From an uncultured Clostridia bacterium (GTDB lineage: Bacteria > Bacillota > Clostridia > Oscillospirales > Ruminococcaceae), in assembly GCA_947166275.1 (NCBI GenBank), contig CAMVDP010000006.1:1-64000 (forward strand): a DNA stretch of 64,000 bases. The letters are read 5' to 3'. Below, one piece after another: positions 33,412 through 41,733 of this stretch. Position 1 is the stretch's first letter. Each line of letters starts with the position of its first letter. The notes under the pieces were generated by a model. It searched no databases. It worked only from the letters and a program-made list of their open reading frames with translations, and was not told where the DNA came from. The position numbers and the translations under genes are program-made.

Positions 33412-34434
33412 TTATTTCAGCTTCGAAATGATCTCTTCAGCTATCTTGTCAAGCGGCAGCTGCTTCATAACGGCACCGTTCTTGAATGCCACAGCAGGCA
33501 TACCGTAGACCACGCAGGTCGCTTCATCCTGTCCTATGGTATACGCACCGCGCTTGCGCATCTTGAGCAGACCCTCCGCTCCGTCGGCACCCATACCCGT
33601 AAGTATCGCGCCTATCGCGTGAGGTCCCGCGGATTCGGAAACGCTCTCAAACAGGACATCAACAGACGGACAGTGTCCCGACACCTTTGCGCCGGGCTTG
33701 CTGGTCACATAGTACCCTCGCGCGTCCTTCTGAAGACGCAGATGGTATCCGCCCGCGCCAAGTATGATAAGTCCCGGACGCAGTCTGTCGCCGTCGGCAG
33801 CCTCTTTGCAACTCATCTTGCATATTTTGTCAAGCCTTTCGGCGTACATCTGTGTAAAGCCTGCCGGCATGTGCTGAACGATCACCACCGGTGGGGAATT
33901 CTCGGGAAGGCGCTTTACTACCTCGATAAGTGCATCTGTGCCTCCCGTGCTTGCGCCGAGCGCTATGACAGCGTTCGACCTGCCGCCGCTCGGAAGATTG
34001 AGTGCGGGCTGCGGCACGGATATCGGTCTGACCGGTGCCTGACGCACCTTTGCATTTGCCGAGAACCTGATGACCGAAGCGAGTCTCTCACAGAAAGCCG
34101 ACATCTCCGACGAATTGTGGACGAGCGGTTTCTTCATAAATTCCACCGCTCCGGCACTTATCGCGTCGAAGGCACGCGTAGGCGATGAGGTTATAACAAT
34201 GAACGGCACGCGCTTTTTAGGCAGGAACGACTTGATAAAATCTATACCATTCATGCCGGGCATCTCAACATCCATCGTCACCACATCAGGGTTGAGACGC
34301 ATTATCTTTTCTTCCGCCTCTGCTGCATTTGGTGCTGTATCGATAATATCGATGTCATCTATCTTGGCGAACTCATTCTTTATTACAGTCCGAAATAGTA
34401 TTGAATCGTCGACTGTAAGAACTCTGATTGCCAT
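33412..34434 (-). CDS. cheB: Chemotaxis protein-glutamate methylesterase/deamidase CheB
   Basis: 340 residues. N-terminal receiver with acidic pair VDDS and phospho-acceptor Asp55 (TMDVEMPGMNG), a linker to about 150, then the methylesterase domain with the Ser-His-Asp triad: Ser162 in LGASTGGTDA, His188 in VQHMPAGFT, Asp284 in GMGADGAEGL. It removes methyl groups from chemoreceptors (and deamidates Gln) when phosphorylated by CheA, giving adaptation. Last gene of the cheA-cheW-cheR-cheB operon. Confidence 0.97.
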   Translation of the reverse strand: MAIRVLTVDDSILFRTVIKNEFAKIDDIDIIDTAPNAAEAEEKIMRLNPDVVTMDVEMPGMNGIDFIKSFLPKKRVPFIVITSSPTRAFDAISAGAVEFMKKPLVHNSSEMSAFCERLASVIRFSANAKVRQAPVRPISVPQPALNLPSGGRSNAVIALGASTGGTDALIEVVKRLPENSPPVVIVQHMPAGFTQMYAERLDKICKMSCKEAADGDRLRPGLIILGAGGYHLRLQKDARGYYVTSKPGAKVSGHCPSVDVLFESVSESAGPHAIGAILTGMGADGAEGLLKMRKRGAYTIGQDEATCVVYGMPAVAFKNGAVMKQLPLDKIAEEIISKLK

Positions 34435-34470
34435 TCGGATACACCCTTTCCTTTATATATATCACTGCCC

Positions 34471-35295
34471 TTACTTCATCGGTTTGCGATAGATAGCGGG
34501 CTTTATGTATTCGTAGTTTGTAGCGTCACGCGGTATGCTCTCCGCATGGCCGATGAACAGATATCCTCCGGGCGCAAGTACGTCATAGAACCTGTTTACG
34601 AGCGCGTTCTTTGTGTCCGAATCAAAGTATATCATGACATTCCGGCAGAATATAAGATCGAACGGATGCTTCTTATACGGGATCGGGTCCATAAGGTTGA
34701 AAACCTTGAACACCACGCGCTTCTTGAGCTCATCGTTCACACGATAGCAGTCGTTCTCAAGAGGTACGAAGTACTTCTTGATGACCTGCGGAGACAGGTT
34801 TTTCATGCTGTCGGCATGATACACGCCCTGTTGAGCCTTCGCGAGCACCTTGCGGGATATGTCGGTAGCGAGTATCTTTGTATCCCAGTTCGCAGCGTCC
34901 ATACCAAAGAACTCCATCATCTCGATCTCGTTGGTATACGGCTCCTCGCCGCTGGAGCACGCCGCACTCCAGATATAGATAGTTTTGGATGCCGCGTTCT
35001 TTTCCTTGATATAGGGCAGGAACGTCTCCTGCATAAACGTGTAATGTTCTGGCTCGCGCCTGAAATAAGTATGGTTGGTCGTAAGCTTGTTGAGGAGATT
35101 AACTACCTCGGTGCCGCTCGAATCTGCGAACACCATATCAAGAAAGGGTTTGTAATCCTTGTAACCGCGCTTGTTCAGCTCGTTTCCAAGTCTTCCCTCA
35201 ATAAGCACACGCTTCTGCGAAAGATTGATACCGTAGTTATCATGAACGAAGGAAACAAGTCTGTTGAACTCGGTGTCATTTATCTTGACCTGCAT
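34471..35295 (-). CDS. cheR: Chemotaxis receptor methyltransferase CheR
   Basis: 274 residues. An N-terminal helical domain (MQVKINDTEFNRLVSFVHDNYGINLSQ) is followed by the SAM-dependent methyltransferase fold: IYIWSAACSSGEEPYTNEIEMMEF, a conserved ATDISRKVLAKAQQGVYH, the LIFCRNVMIYFD motif, and a beta-strand GGYLFIGHAESI. It transfers methyl groups from SAM to receptor glutamates, opposing CheB. It is 36 bases upstream of cheB and 51 downstream of cheW. Confidence 0.96.
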   Translation of the reverse strand: MQVKINDTEFNRLVSFVHDNYGINLSQKRVLIEGRLGNELNKRGYKDYKPFLDMVFADSSGTEVVNLLNKLTTNHTYFRREPEHYTFMQETFLPYIKEKNAASKTIYIWSAACSSGEEPYTNEIEMMEFFGMDAANWDTKILATDISRKVLAKAQQGVYHADSMKNLSPQVIKKYFVPLENDCYRVNDELKKRVVFKVFNLMDPIPYKKHPFDLIFCRNVMIYFDSDTKNALVNRFYDVLAPGGYLFIGHAESIPRDATNYEYIKPAIYRKPMK

Positions 35296-35346
35296 TTTTA
35301 TGCCCCGACCCCGCTTGCGGCAGGGTCTCTCCTTCTTTTATCTGAA

Positions 35347-35868
35347 TTATTCCTCGCTTAAATACATATCCCCGTCATAGATAAGCTTTGCCACATCGAG
35401 GACAAGCTTGATGCCATCCTGCATTTCGAGCAGATATTTTATGAACTTGTTGTCATTTACACCGATACGGTCAGGCGAGTTCGCGATATTCTTCGCGTAT
35501 ACGGGAATTACACCGATGACCTCATCAACGATGACACCGACGGATACTCCGCCCTCCTCGATGATTATGGTATTGGTACGCTCGTTGTATTCCTTTTCCT
35601 CCTTGCCGAAACGGCTTCTCATATCGATGACCGGAACGACCTTGCTTCGTACATTGATTATACCCTTGATATAATAGGGTATGCCGGGAACGACCGTGAT
35701 ATGCGGAACACCTATGATCTCGATGACCGACGGTATCTCGATGCCATAGACCTGATCGCCGATATAGAAGGTCATGACCTTGGTGATCTCGCTTTCCTTC
35801 TCGGCCTTGGCATTAAGGTTCTTCCGCTTCATTTCTTCCTGCTTGGCGAATAATTCTTTTATGTCCAT
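35347..35868 (-). CDS. cheW: Chemotaxis coupling protein CheW
   Basis: 173 residues. After a charged N-terminal 30 residues the CheW fold begins: TFYIGDQVYGIEIPSVIEIIGVPHITVVPGIPYYIKGIINVRSKVVPVIDMRSRFG, with the NVRG-like NVRSKVVPVID receptor-binding strand. It bridges chemoreceptors and CheA in the membrane-proximal array. It lies 15 bases downstream of cheA. No CheV-type receiver is attached. Confidence 0.93.
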   Translation of the reverse strand: MDIKELFAKQEEMKRKNLNAKAEKESEITKVMTFYIGDQVYGIEIPSVIEIIGVPHITVVPGIPYYIKGIINVRSKVVPVIDMRSRFGKEEKEYNERTNTIIIEEGGVSVGVIVDEVIGVIPVYAKNIANSPDRIGVNDNKFIKYLLEMQDGIKLVLDVAKLIYDGDMYLSEE

Positions 35869-35883
35869 TGGTTAAAGCCTCCC

Positions 35884-38007
35884 TTAGCGTGATCCGATAA
35901 GTGTATTGACATCAATGATAAGCGAGATGCTGCCGTCGCCCATGATGGTACAGCCGCTGAGTCCCTGACCCTTGATGTCGTACTGCGAAAGGTACTTCGG
36001 GAACGGCTTTACAACTACCTGCTGCTCACCTATGAGCTTGTCCGCGAACAGGCATATACCTCTGTTCTCCGACTCTATCAGCAGGACTATACCGTCCTCG
36101 ATATCGTTGACCTCGGAGGGAAGTCCGAACTTCTCATTGAGTCTGAGCATCGGATAGCACACTCCGCGGATCATTATCATTTCGCCGCGTCTTGTATCGT
36201 TAAGTATCTGATCGTGCTTTACTATGAAGCTTTCCTTGATAACGGAGATCGGAACCGTGAACTCCGCGTCGCCGACCATTATCTCCATGCCGTCCACGAT
36301 AGCGAGCGTGAGCGGTATCTTGATGATGAACGACGTACCCTCGCCCTTCTTGGACTCAACGAGCAGCGAACCGCCCATCTTGCTGAGGTTGGACTTTACG
36401 ACGTCCATTCCGACGCCTCTTCCGGAGTACTCCGTAACGACTTCGTTCGTGGAGAAGCCCGGGAGCAGTATCATGTTCTGTATCTCTCTCTCGCTGTACT
36501 CGGAAGCGGGCTTTGTGAGAAGTCCGTTGCGCTCTGCCTTTGAGAGCACCTTGTCGGTATCGATGCCGGCACCGTCATCGGCAATGGTGATGATGACTTC
36601 TCCGGAGGAGCTCATAGCCGACAGGGTTATGGTGCCCTTTGCGGGCTTGCCTGCCGCGATACGGTCTTCAACGTTCTCCTCGATACCGTGATCCATAGCG
36701 TTTCTTACGAGGTGCATCAGCGGGTCGTTGAGGTTATCGACGATAGACTTGTCGACCTCGGTGGTGTCTCCCTCTATGACGAGCTCAACGTCCTTGTTGA
36801 GCTTGACCTTCATGTCCCTTACGATACGGTTCATCTTCTGGAACGGACCGGTCAGCGGTACCATTCGGATGGACATTACCGTATCCTGCAGGTCTGCGGT
36901 GAGCTTGCGCAGCTCGCGCGCGGACTTTGTGAAGCTCTCAAGGCGCAGACCTTCAAGCTCGGGGTTGGATATTACCATGGACTCGGTGGTGATTATCTCA
37001 CCGACGATGTCATGCAGCTGGTCGAGCTTCTGGAGGTTTACGCTGATAAGGCTCTGCTTTCCGCCGCCGGACGGAGCAGCGGCAGCCTTTGCGGGCTCTG
37101 CGCTCTTCGGCTTTTCAGCGGGCTTGGCAGCCGCGGGAGCGGGAGCAGCGGCAGCAGCGGCATCAGCAGGTGCTGCGGATGCGCTGGCGGGAGCAGCTGC
37201 CGGAGCGGGTGCGGGTGCTGCGGCGGGAGCGAGTGCTGCCGCAGCGGAATCTATGACCTCGTAGCTCTGAACGTTGAGCGACCCCTCGATAGCGGCGAGC
37301 ACCGCCTTTACATCGGGTGCGCGGAACGAGAGCAGGAAACCGTTGTCTATGATGACATTTGCGGAATCCTGGTTGGACTCGATATCCTCGGGAACGTACT
37401 TTACGATCTCGACATCGTCCACAGACTCCTTAACATTATTAATAAGCATGAATGCGCGGATATTCTCCATTTTGCAGCCGTCCTCGAAGAACACGCGGAC
37501 GGTGGTGCAGTCGGGAGCCGCGTCGATAGCAGCAGCCGCGGGAGCAACACCCGATGCTGCGGCGGCGTCCTGCGCCTCAACCTCGTCAAGCTCACCCTTG
37601 AGCATCTTTGCGCCCTTTTCGAGTTTACCGATCATCTCGGAGAAATCCGTAGGCTGGTAATCGTCATCGTTCTGGATCATGTCGATCTCAGCCTTGAACA
37701 GGTCGGACATCTGGAAAACGAGATCGTACACGAAGCCCACATCGGTCATCTTCTCGGGAGCCTCACGTATGATGAAGAACATGTCTTCTCCCTTGTGCGC
37801 GAGCTTCTGAAGATTCTCGAAGCCCATCATTGCCGACGAACCCTTTACGGTGTGCATGATCCTGAATATCTCATTGATATCCTCTTCCGTAAATTCGTTC
37901 GCCTTCTCAGTTCTCAGAAGTATCTCGTCAAGTTGTTCGAGTAGTGCCGTTGTTTCAAAGATGTAAACATCGACCATTGCTTCCATTCCGGGTTCTACTT
38001 TTGCCAT
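35884..38007 (-). CDS. cheA: Chemotaxis histidine kinase CheA
   Basis: 707 residues with all five regions visible. P1 HPt with His52 (RIMHTVKGSSAMMGF); a long linker that may include a P2 (residues about 130-255); a strongly Ala/Pro-rich spacer (about 258-315); P3 dimerisation (QKLDQLHDIVGEI); P4 ATPase with NAMDHGIEE, DDGAGID, GRGVGMDVV; P5 CheW-like C-terminus. It autophosphorylates and passes phosphate to CheY and CheB. No cheY, cheC or cheD gene is in the window, so these lie elsewhere. First gene of the leftward operon, with its own sigma-A promoter. Confidence 0.97.
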   Translation of the reverse strand: MAKVEPGMEAMVDVYIFETTALLEQLDEILLRTEKANEFTEEDINEIFRIMHTVKGSSAMMGFENLQKLAHKGEDMFFIIREAPEKMTDVGFVYDLVFQMSDLFKAEIDMIQNDDDYQPTDFSEMIGKLEKGAKMLKGELDEVEAQDAAAASGVAPAAAAIDAAPDCTTVRVFFEDGCKMENIRAFMLINNVKESVDDVEIVKYVPEDIESNQDSANVIIDNGFLLSFRAPDVKAVLAAIEGSLNVQSYEVIDSAAAALAPAAAPAPAPAAAPASASAAPADAAAAAAPAPAAAKPAEKPKSAEPAKAAAAPSGGGKQSLISVNLQKLDQLHDIVGEIITTESMVISNPELEGLRLESFTKSARELRKLTADLQDTVMSIRMVPLTGPFQKMNRIVRDMKVKLNKDVELVIEGDTTEVDKSIVDNLNDPLMHLVRNAMDHGIEENVEDRIAAGKPAKGTITLSAMSSSGEVIITIADDGAGIDTDKVLSKAERNGLLTKPASEYSEREIQNMILLPGFSTNEVVTEYSGRGVGMDVVKSNLSKMGGSLLVESKKGEGTSFIIKIPLTLAIVDGMEIMVGDAEFTVPISVIKESFIVKHDQILNDTRRGEMIMIRGVCYPMLRLNEKFGLPSEVNDIEDGIVLLIESENRGICLFADKLIGEQQVVVKPFPKYLSQYDIKGQGLSGCTIMGDGSISLIIDVNTLIGSR

Positions 38008-38052
38008 ATCAGATCCATTGCCTTTCCGCCCGTTCCTGATTCCATTCCGGGC

Positions 38053-38081
38053 TATATATTAGATAATGATTTATATGTCAA
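38053..38081 (-). promoter_or_regulatory. Sigma-A promoter of the che operon
   Basis: Minus strand TTGACA (38076-38081), 17 bp, TATATA (38053-38058). Confidence 0.65.
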
Positions 38082-38185
38082 AGCGGATATCCGCATTATT
38101 GCCAAAACAGTGTAAGAATTTTGTGATTTATAACAAACTTTTTCGTCAAGAGTAACGAAATTTATAAAAAATCGATAATTGGTAG

Positions 38186-38214
38186 TTGCAAATTGAAAGA
38201 AAATGTGATAATAT
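38186..38214 (+). promoter_or_regulatory. Sigma-A promoter of the FliK-like gene
   Basis: TTGCAA (38186-38191), 17 bp, TAATAT (38209-38214), 50 bases before the ATG; divergent from the che promoter in a 257-base AT-rich intergenic region. Confidence 0.65.
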
Positions 38215-38264
38215 ATTTTTAAAGGTATATGCGGCTGATTTCAGCAAGGAAGGAATGATGAAGA

Positions 38265-40469
38265 ATGGCTATCTCAAACATCCGCGATGTTTCCTCCGCG
38301 GGTAAGGGCTTCAGCAATTCGGCTCTCAACAACCGCAATTCGGAAAAGGGCGGTGACGAAGCGTTTTCGGTAGACGGAACTGAAAAACAACAGCAGCTTC
38401 AGCCTATCAACGAAAAGAACGCCGGCAATAACGCCCAGACAACGATGGGTCAGAAGGATCTGATCCCTCTTGCCATTACAAGCTCAAAGAACCAGACACT
38501 CGCAGTCGAAACTGTCAAGGACATCATCGACACCAATCTGCTCACGACCGCGAAGCTCAACGGCTACACCGAACTCGTAGGAGAGCTTGAACAGCTCAGT
38601 GCTTCGCTGTACATTCCCGCGAAGGATCTCGTGAGGGAGATGATGGAGCAGGAGAAGCACAACACCATGTTCTCCGGCGACAAGTTCTACGACCTTCTGC
38701 GTGAAGTGGCAAAGGACGCGGACCCCGATACGAGGGAAGCCATAGGTAACATGCTCAAGGCTATCAACTTCTCGCAGAACCGCAAGGAGATAACAACTGC
38801 GGTCTCCGCGAATCTTCGCTTCCTCGCAGAGTACTTCTCACCCAACAAGGGGCTCTCGGGAAGGCTCAATGACCTTGCGGATCTTTGGGGACAGGACAGC
38901 GCTCAAAACAACTTCCAGGCTCTTCGTGACCAGACCTCGGAGCTCATGCAGAGCTTATCCGAAAGTCTCCTTAACGACAGCCACACACAGACTCTTCTTC
39001 CTATTGTAACACATAATCTCTCAAAATTCAACACAAATGTGTCAATGTTGAGAGAGTATTTTACCCAACTCCTCACTCATATACCCTCGTACGAAGCGAG
39101 AAACGAACTTGCGAAGAGCTTCGAGGCGCTTCTCAACAAGCTTATAAACAAGGATCCGAGTTTATCGCCGCCGGACTTCGAAGTTCCGGAAAACGAGCTC
39201 GGGATGAGCTACGACAGCAGATACGCTGTGACTGACGAATCGGAGCAGTATCAGCAGCAGCAGGGATTCGAAGCCCCTGAACAGGCACAGATGCCGCCGC
39301 AAAACGTTCCCGAAGATAATTATACTACAAATGTACAAAAAAATCAAGTCCAAAATGAGATTTTAGGTAATGAGCACCAACCCGACGAAGCAATTTCAGC
39401 ATATTTAACAAACGTTCTTGGTGATAATGACTATATTTTGCAGACCGGACTTGACGATCTTGATCTGACAGGCTTCGTAAACCTGCTCCATAACGGCACC
39501 GCCTCCCCCGAGGAGACCATAAAAGCCGTGCTCGGCACCATAATCGATGATAACACAGTGCGCCAGGCTCTCGATGAGCAGCTCGCACAGATACACACGC
39601 CCGCCCAGATGGTGGACTTCCTGAACAGCTTCCTCGAAGCTATGCCCGACACACCCCTTCGTGACAAGGTGTACGAGGTGCTCGAAGAGGCTGTGAACCA
39701 GATGCCAGAGGATCAGCCCGTTGAGTTCAGCGAGAACATGGACGATGACGGCACCCGCGCTTACGTTCCCATGGACGCACGCGAACCCGAAGACTCCGAC
39801 CCGGAACGCACCGGCCGGCCGCAGACGACAGTCCCCGAACGCAATGAGGCTACCCCCATGCGCCGTACGCCTGCCGATGATATCCCGCGCCGTATGGCAG
39901 AGGACCCCGTCCGCAACATCAGCGAACAGCAGACAAAACAGGTGCAGAAAAAGGCAAGCTCCATTCAGGCGCTCACCAACTTCGTCGAGAAAAACATCAA
40001 CCACCCCGCGCTCAAGTCCATAGACAGCTTCAACGCGTCCAACCTGCTGCAGAGCATGATAAACGCTCCGGGTGTAATGACCCCGCTCGCGCACTATATC
40101 CTGCCCGTACAGGTGGAGAACACCCACGCGTTCGGTGAGCTGTGGGTCGATAACAATGACGAGTCCGGCAATACCGGTAAGGGCGGCGGCAGTCACCATC
40201 ACCTCTTCCTCACGTTCGATGTCGATACCTTCGGACGCTTTGAGGTCGATGTGTACGCCAACGATAAGACCGTCAAGGTGAACCTTCTGCACCCGTCAAG
40301 CTTCTCCAAGAATGTCGGCGCGATAACCGAGAAGATAAACCGCATCGCGGCAAACACGCATTACTCGATATCCGACTTCACTACCGGCGTGCTCAAGGAA
40401 CCGCACAACCTGACTCAGATATTCCCGAAGCTAAATGAAAGGAGGGCAGGCCTCAATGTCAAAGCGTAA
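38265..40469 (+). CDS. FliK-like flagellar hook-length-control protein (putative)
   Basis: 734 residues, no signal peptide or membrane segment. Polar, Gln/Asn/Pro-rich regions (about 20-60 and 330-390, then 500-570) separate helical blocks, as expected of a molecular ruler. The C-terminal 130 residues form a compact domain: HYILPVQVENTHAFGELWVD, a Gly/His linker, then HLFLTFDVDTFGRFEVDVYANDKTVKV. This resembles the FliK C-terminal substrate-switch domain, which contacts FlhB. The next gene, an FlhB C-domain homologue overlapping it by 14 bp, and the divergent che operon support this. It is also comparable to B. subtilis YlqG, which sits next to the FlhB-like YlqH. Confidence 0.6.
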   Translation: MAISNIRDVSSAGKGFSNSALNNRNSEKGGDEAFSVDGTEKQQQLQPINEKNAGNNAQTTMGQKDLIPLAITSSKNQTLAVETVKDIIDTNLLTTAKLNGYTELVGELEQLSASLYIPAKDLVREMMEQEKHNTMFSGDKFYDLLREVAKDADPDTREAIGNMLKAINFSQNRKEITTAVSANLRFLAEYFSPNKGLSGRLNDLADLWGQDSAQNNFQALRDQTSELMQSLSESLLNDSHTQTLLPIVTHNLSKFNTNVSMLREYFTQLLTHIPSYEARNELAKSFEALLNKLINKDPSLSPPDFEVPENELGMSYDSRYAVTDESEQYQQQQGFEAPEQAQMPPQNVPEDNYTTNVQKNQVQNEILGNEHQPDEAISAYLTNVLGDNDYILQTGLDDLDLTGFVNLLHNGTASPEETIKAVLGTIIDDNTVRQALDEQLAQIHTPAQMVDFLNSFLEAMPDTPLRDKVYEVLEEAVNQMPEDQPVEFSENMDDDGTRAYVPMDAREPEDSDPERTGRPQTTVPERNEATPMRRTPADDIPRRMAEDPVRNISEQQTKQVQKKASSIQALTNFVEKNINHPALKSIDSFNASNLLQSMINAPGVMTPLAHYILPVQVENTHAFGELWVDNNDESGNTGKGGGSHHHLFLTFDVDTFGRFEVDVYANDKTVKVNLLHPSSFSKNVGAITEKINRIAANTHYSISDFTTGVLKEPHNLTQIFPKLNERRAGLNVKA

Positions 40470-40752
40470 AAACTATGGTCAGAAGGCCGCCGTTGCCCTC
40501 AAATACAACCCGAGCCTCAACTATGCGCCTGTCGTCGTAGCCTCCGGGCTCGGCGAGCTCGCACAGAAGATAGTCAACATCGCGGACGCAAACGGCGTTC
40601 CGATATACCGTGACGACAGCACCGCAGCCCTGCTCGTAATGCTCAATTCGGGCGAAGCTATACCGCAGGAGCTTTATCAGATAGTCGCGGCTATCTATGC
40701 CGAGGTAGTATACACCACCAACGAATCCAAAAAGCTCGCGAAAAGACGCTGA
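40456..40752 (+). CDS. FlhB C-terminal-domain homologue (YlqH-type)
   Basis: 98 residues from the ATG at 40456, with AAAGGAGG ten bases upstream, the site lying within the end of the FliK-like gene. The sequence is the cytoplasmic EscU/FlhB_C fold without membrane helices: AALKYNPSLNYAPVVVASGLGELAQKIVNIADANGVPIYRD, then IPQELYQIVAAIYAEVVY. The NPTH autocleavage motif of full-length FlhB is replaced by NPSLNYAP, so self-cleavage is not expected. Likely a partner of the FliK-like protein in flagellar export control. Confidence 0.8.
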   Translation: MSKRKNYGQKAAVALKYNPSLNYAPVVVASGLGELAQKIVNIADANGVPIYRDDSTAALLVMLNSGEAIPQELYQIVAAIYAEVVYTTNESKKLAKRR

Positions 40753-40756
40753 AAAA

Positions 40757-40792
40757 GACCTTGCCCCGAGCGAACGAGCTCGGGGCAAGGTC
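40757..40792 (+). terminator. Hairpin after the FlhB-C-like gene
   Basis: 15-bp perfect stem (40757-40771 with 40778-40792). The plus-strand tail is TCATTATGG, poor in T; the minus strand has TCTTTTT. Probably a terminator despite the weak tail. Confidence 0.6.
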
Positions 40793-40916
40793 ATTATGGA
40801 AGGATAACTCAAGATTAGTGAGATGTATTCGTTTTGTTTACATTTTCATTATACCCCATTTATCAGCAAAATTCAATTACGAATCGGTTAAAAATTATTA
40901 CAATGTGGTTACAAGC

Positions 40917-40953
40917 TTTCCGGAAAAGTTACAGAATGTAACCTTTCCATCAT
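40917..40953. promoter_or_regulatory. Palindromes upstream of the alarmone synthetase
   Basis: TTTCCGGAAA (40917-40926) is a perfect palindrome followed by GTTACAGAATGTAAC (40928-40942). The remaining 40793-40991 is AT-rich with no convincing promoter; a TACAAT near 40899 is a weak -10 candidate. Confidence 0.3.
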
Positions 40954-40991
40954 TCCGCGCTTGAAACACACATAAACAGGAGAGAAATCAA

Positions 40992-41663
40992 ATGAACGAA
41001 AACAACGAGCTCGTCACACCGGGCAGTATCGGAGCGATAACTGCCGAACTCCTTGAGAACGCAAAACCGTTCCTCGAGCTTATGATGCAGAACGAGTGCG
41101 CGTTAAGAGAGCTTGAAACGAAGCTCAACGTGCTCAATGACGAGTTTTCGACGATATACAACTATAACCCCATAGAAACGATAAAAACGCGCGTAAAGGA
41201 CCCCATGAGCATCGTGGAGAAGATGAACCGCAAAGGCATCCCCGCCACCGTGGAGAATATAGAGAATACGCTGAAGGATATCGCGGGAGTACGCGTTATA
41301 TGCTCCTTCCCGGAGGATATCTACGCTATCGCCGACATATTGAGCACACAGGATGATATTACGATAATCTCGCGCAAGGACTACATCGCAAACCCGAAGC
41401 CCAACGGTTACCGCAGCCTTCACCTTATCGTCGGTATCCCGATCTTCCTCTCCACCGGCAAGAAAATAATGAAGGCAGAGGTGCAGTTCCGCACGATAGC
41501 CATGGATTTCTGGGCTTCCCTCGATCACAAGCTCAAATACAAGCACAACATCCGCAACGCGGCGGAGATATCAAAGCAGCTCAGGGAATGCGCCGAGGCG
41601 ATAAACGACATAGACTACCGTATGCAGGAGATCCGCAACCGCATCGAACGCGAGAGCAGATGA
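40992..41663 (+). CDS. relQ: Small alarmone synthetase (RelQ/YjbM family)
   Basis: 223 residues, ATG with AGGAG nine bases upstream. Single RelA/SpoT synthetase domain without hydrolase or regulatory domains: TRVKDPMSIVEKMNRKG (ATP site), DIAGVRVICSFPEDIY, the G-loop NPKPNGYRSLHLIV and EVQFRTIAMDFWASLDHKLKYK. It makes (p)ppGpp from ATP and GTP/GDP, and small synthetases of this type form tetramers activated by pppGpp. The C-terminal helices (RNAAEISKQLRECAEAINDIDYRMQ) match the oligomerisation part. Single-gene transcript ended by the hairpin at 41684. Confidence 0.93.
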   Translation: MNENNELVTPGSIGAITAELLENAKPFLELMMQNECALRELETKLNVLNDEFSTIYNYNPIETIKTRVKDPMSIVEKMNRKGIPATVENIENTLKDIAGVRVICSFPEDIYAIADILSTQDDITIISRKDYIANPKPNGYRSLHLIVGIPIFLSTGKKIMKAEVQFRTIAMDFWASLDHKLKYKHNIRNAAEISKQLRECAEAINDIDYRMQEIRNRIERESR

Positions 41664-41683
41664 CCGCACTGTTATCAAACAAC

Positions 41684-41718
41684 AACGGCAGACCCGTATC
41701 CATCGGATCTGCCGTTTT
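41684..41718 (+). terminator. Terminator between the alarmone synthetase and the LacI-type sensor gene
   Basis: AACGGCAGA/TCTGCCGTT stem with an inner CCG/CGG pairing, followed by TTTT-like tract on the plus strand; may also stop the convergent gene. Confidence 0.78.
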
Positions 41719-41733
41719 GGTATCGGTATCATG

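Noticed and set aside
36688-37944. Long plus-strand open frame (about 418 codons) opposite cheA
   Set aside because: Antisense shadow of cheA; composition is odd (runs of Gly, Ser, Cys), no ribosome site and no recognisable motif.
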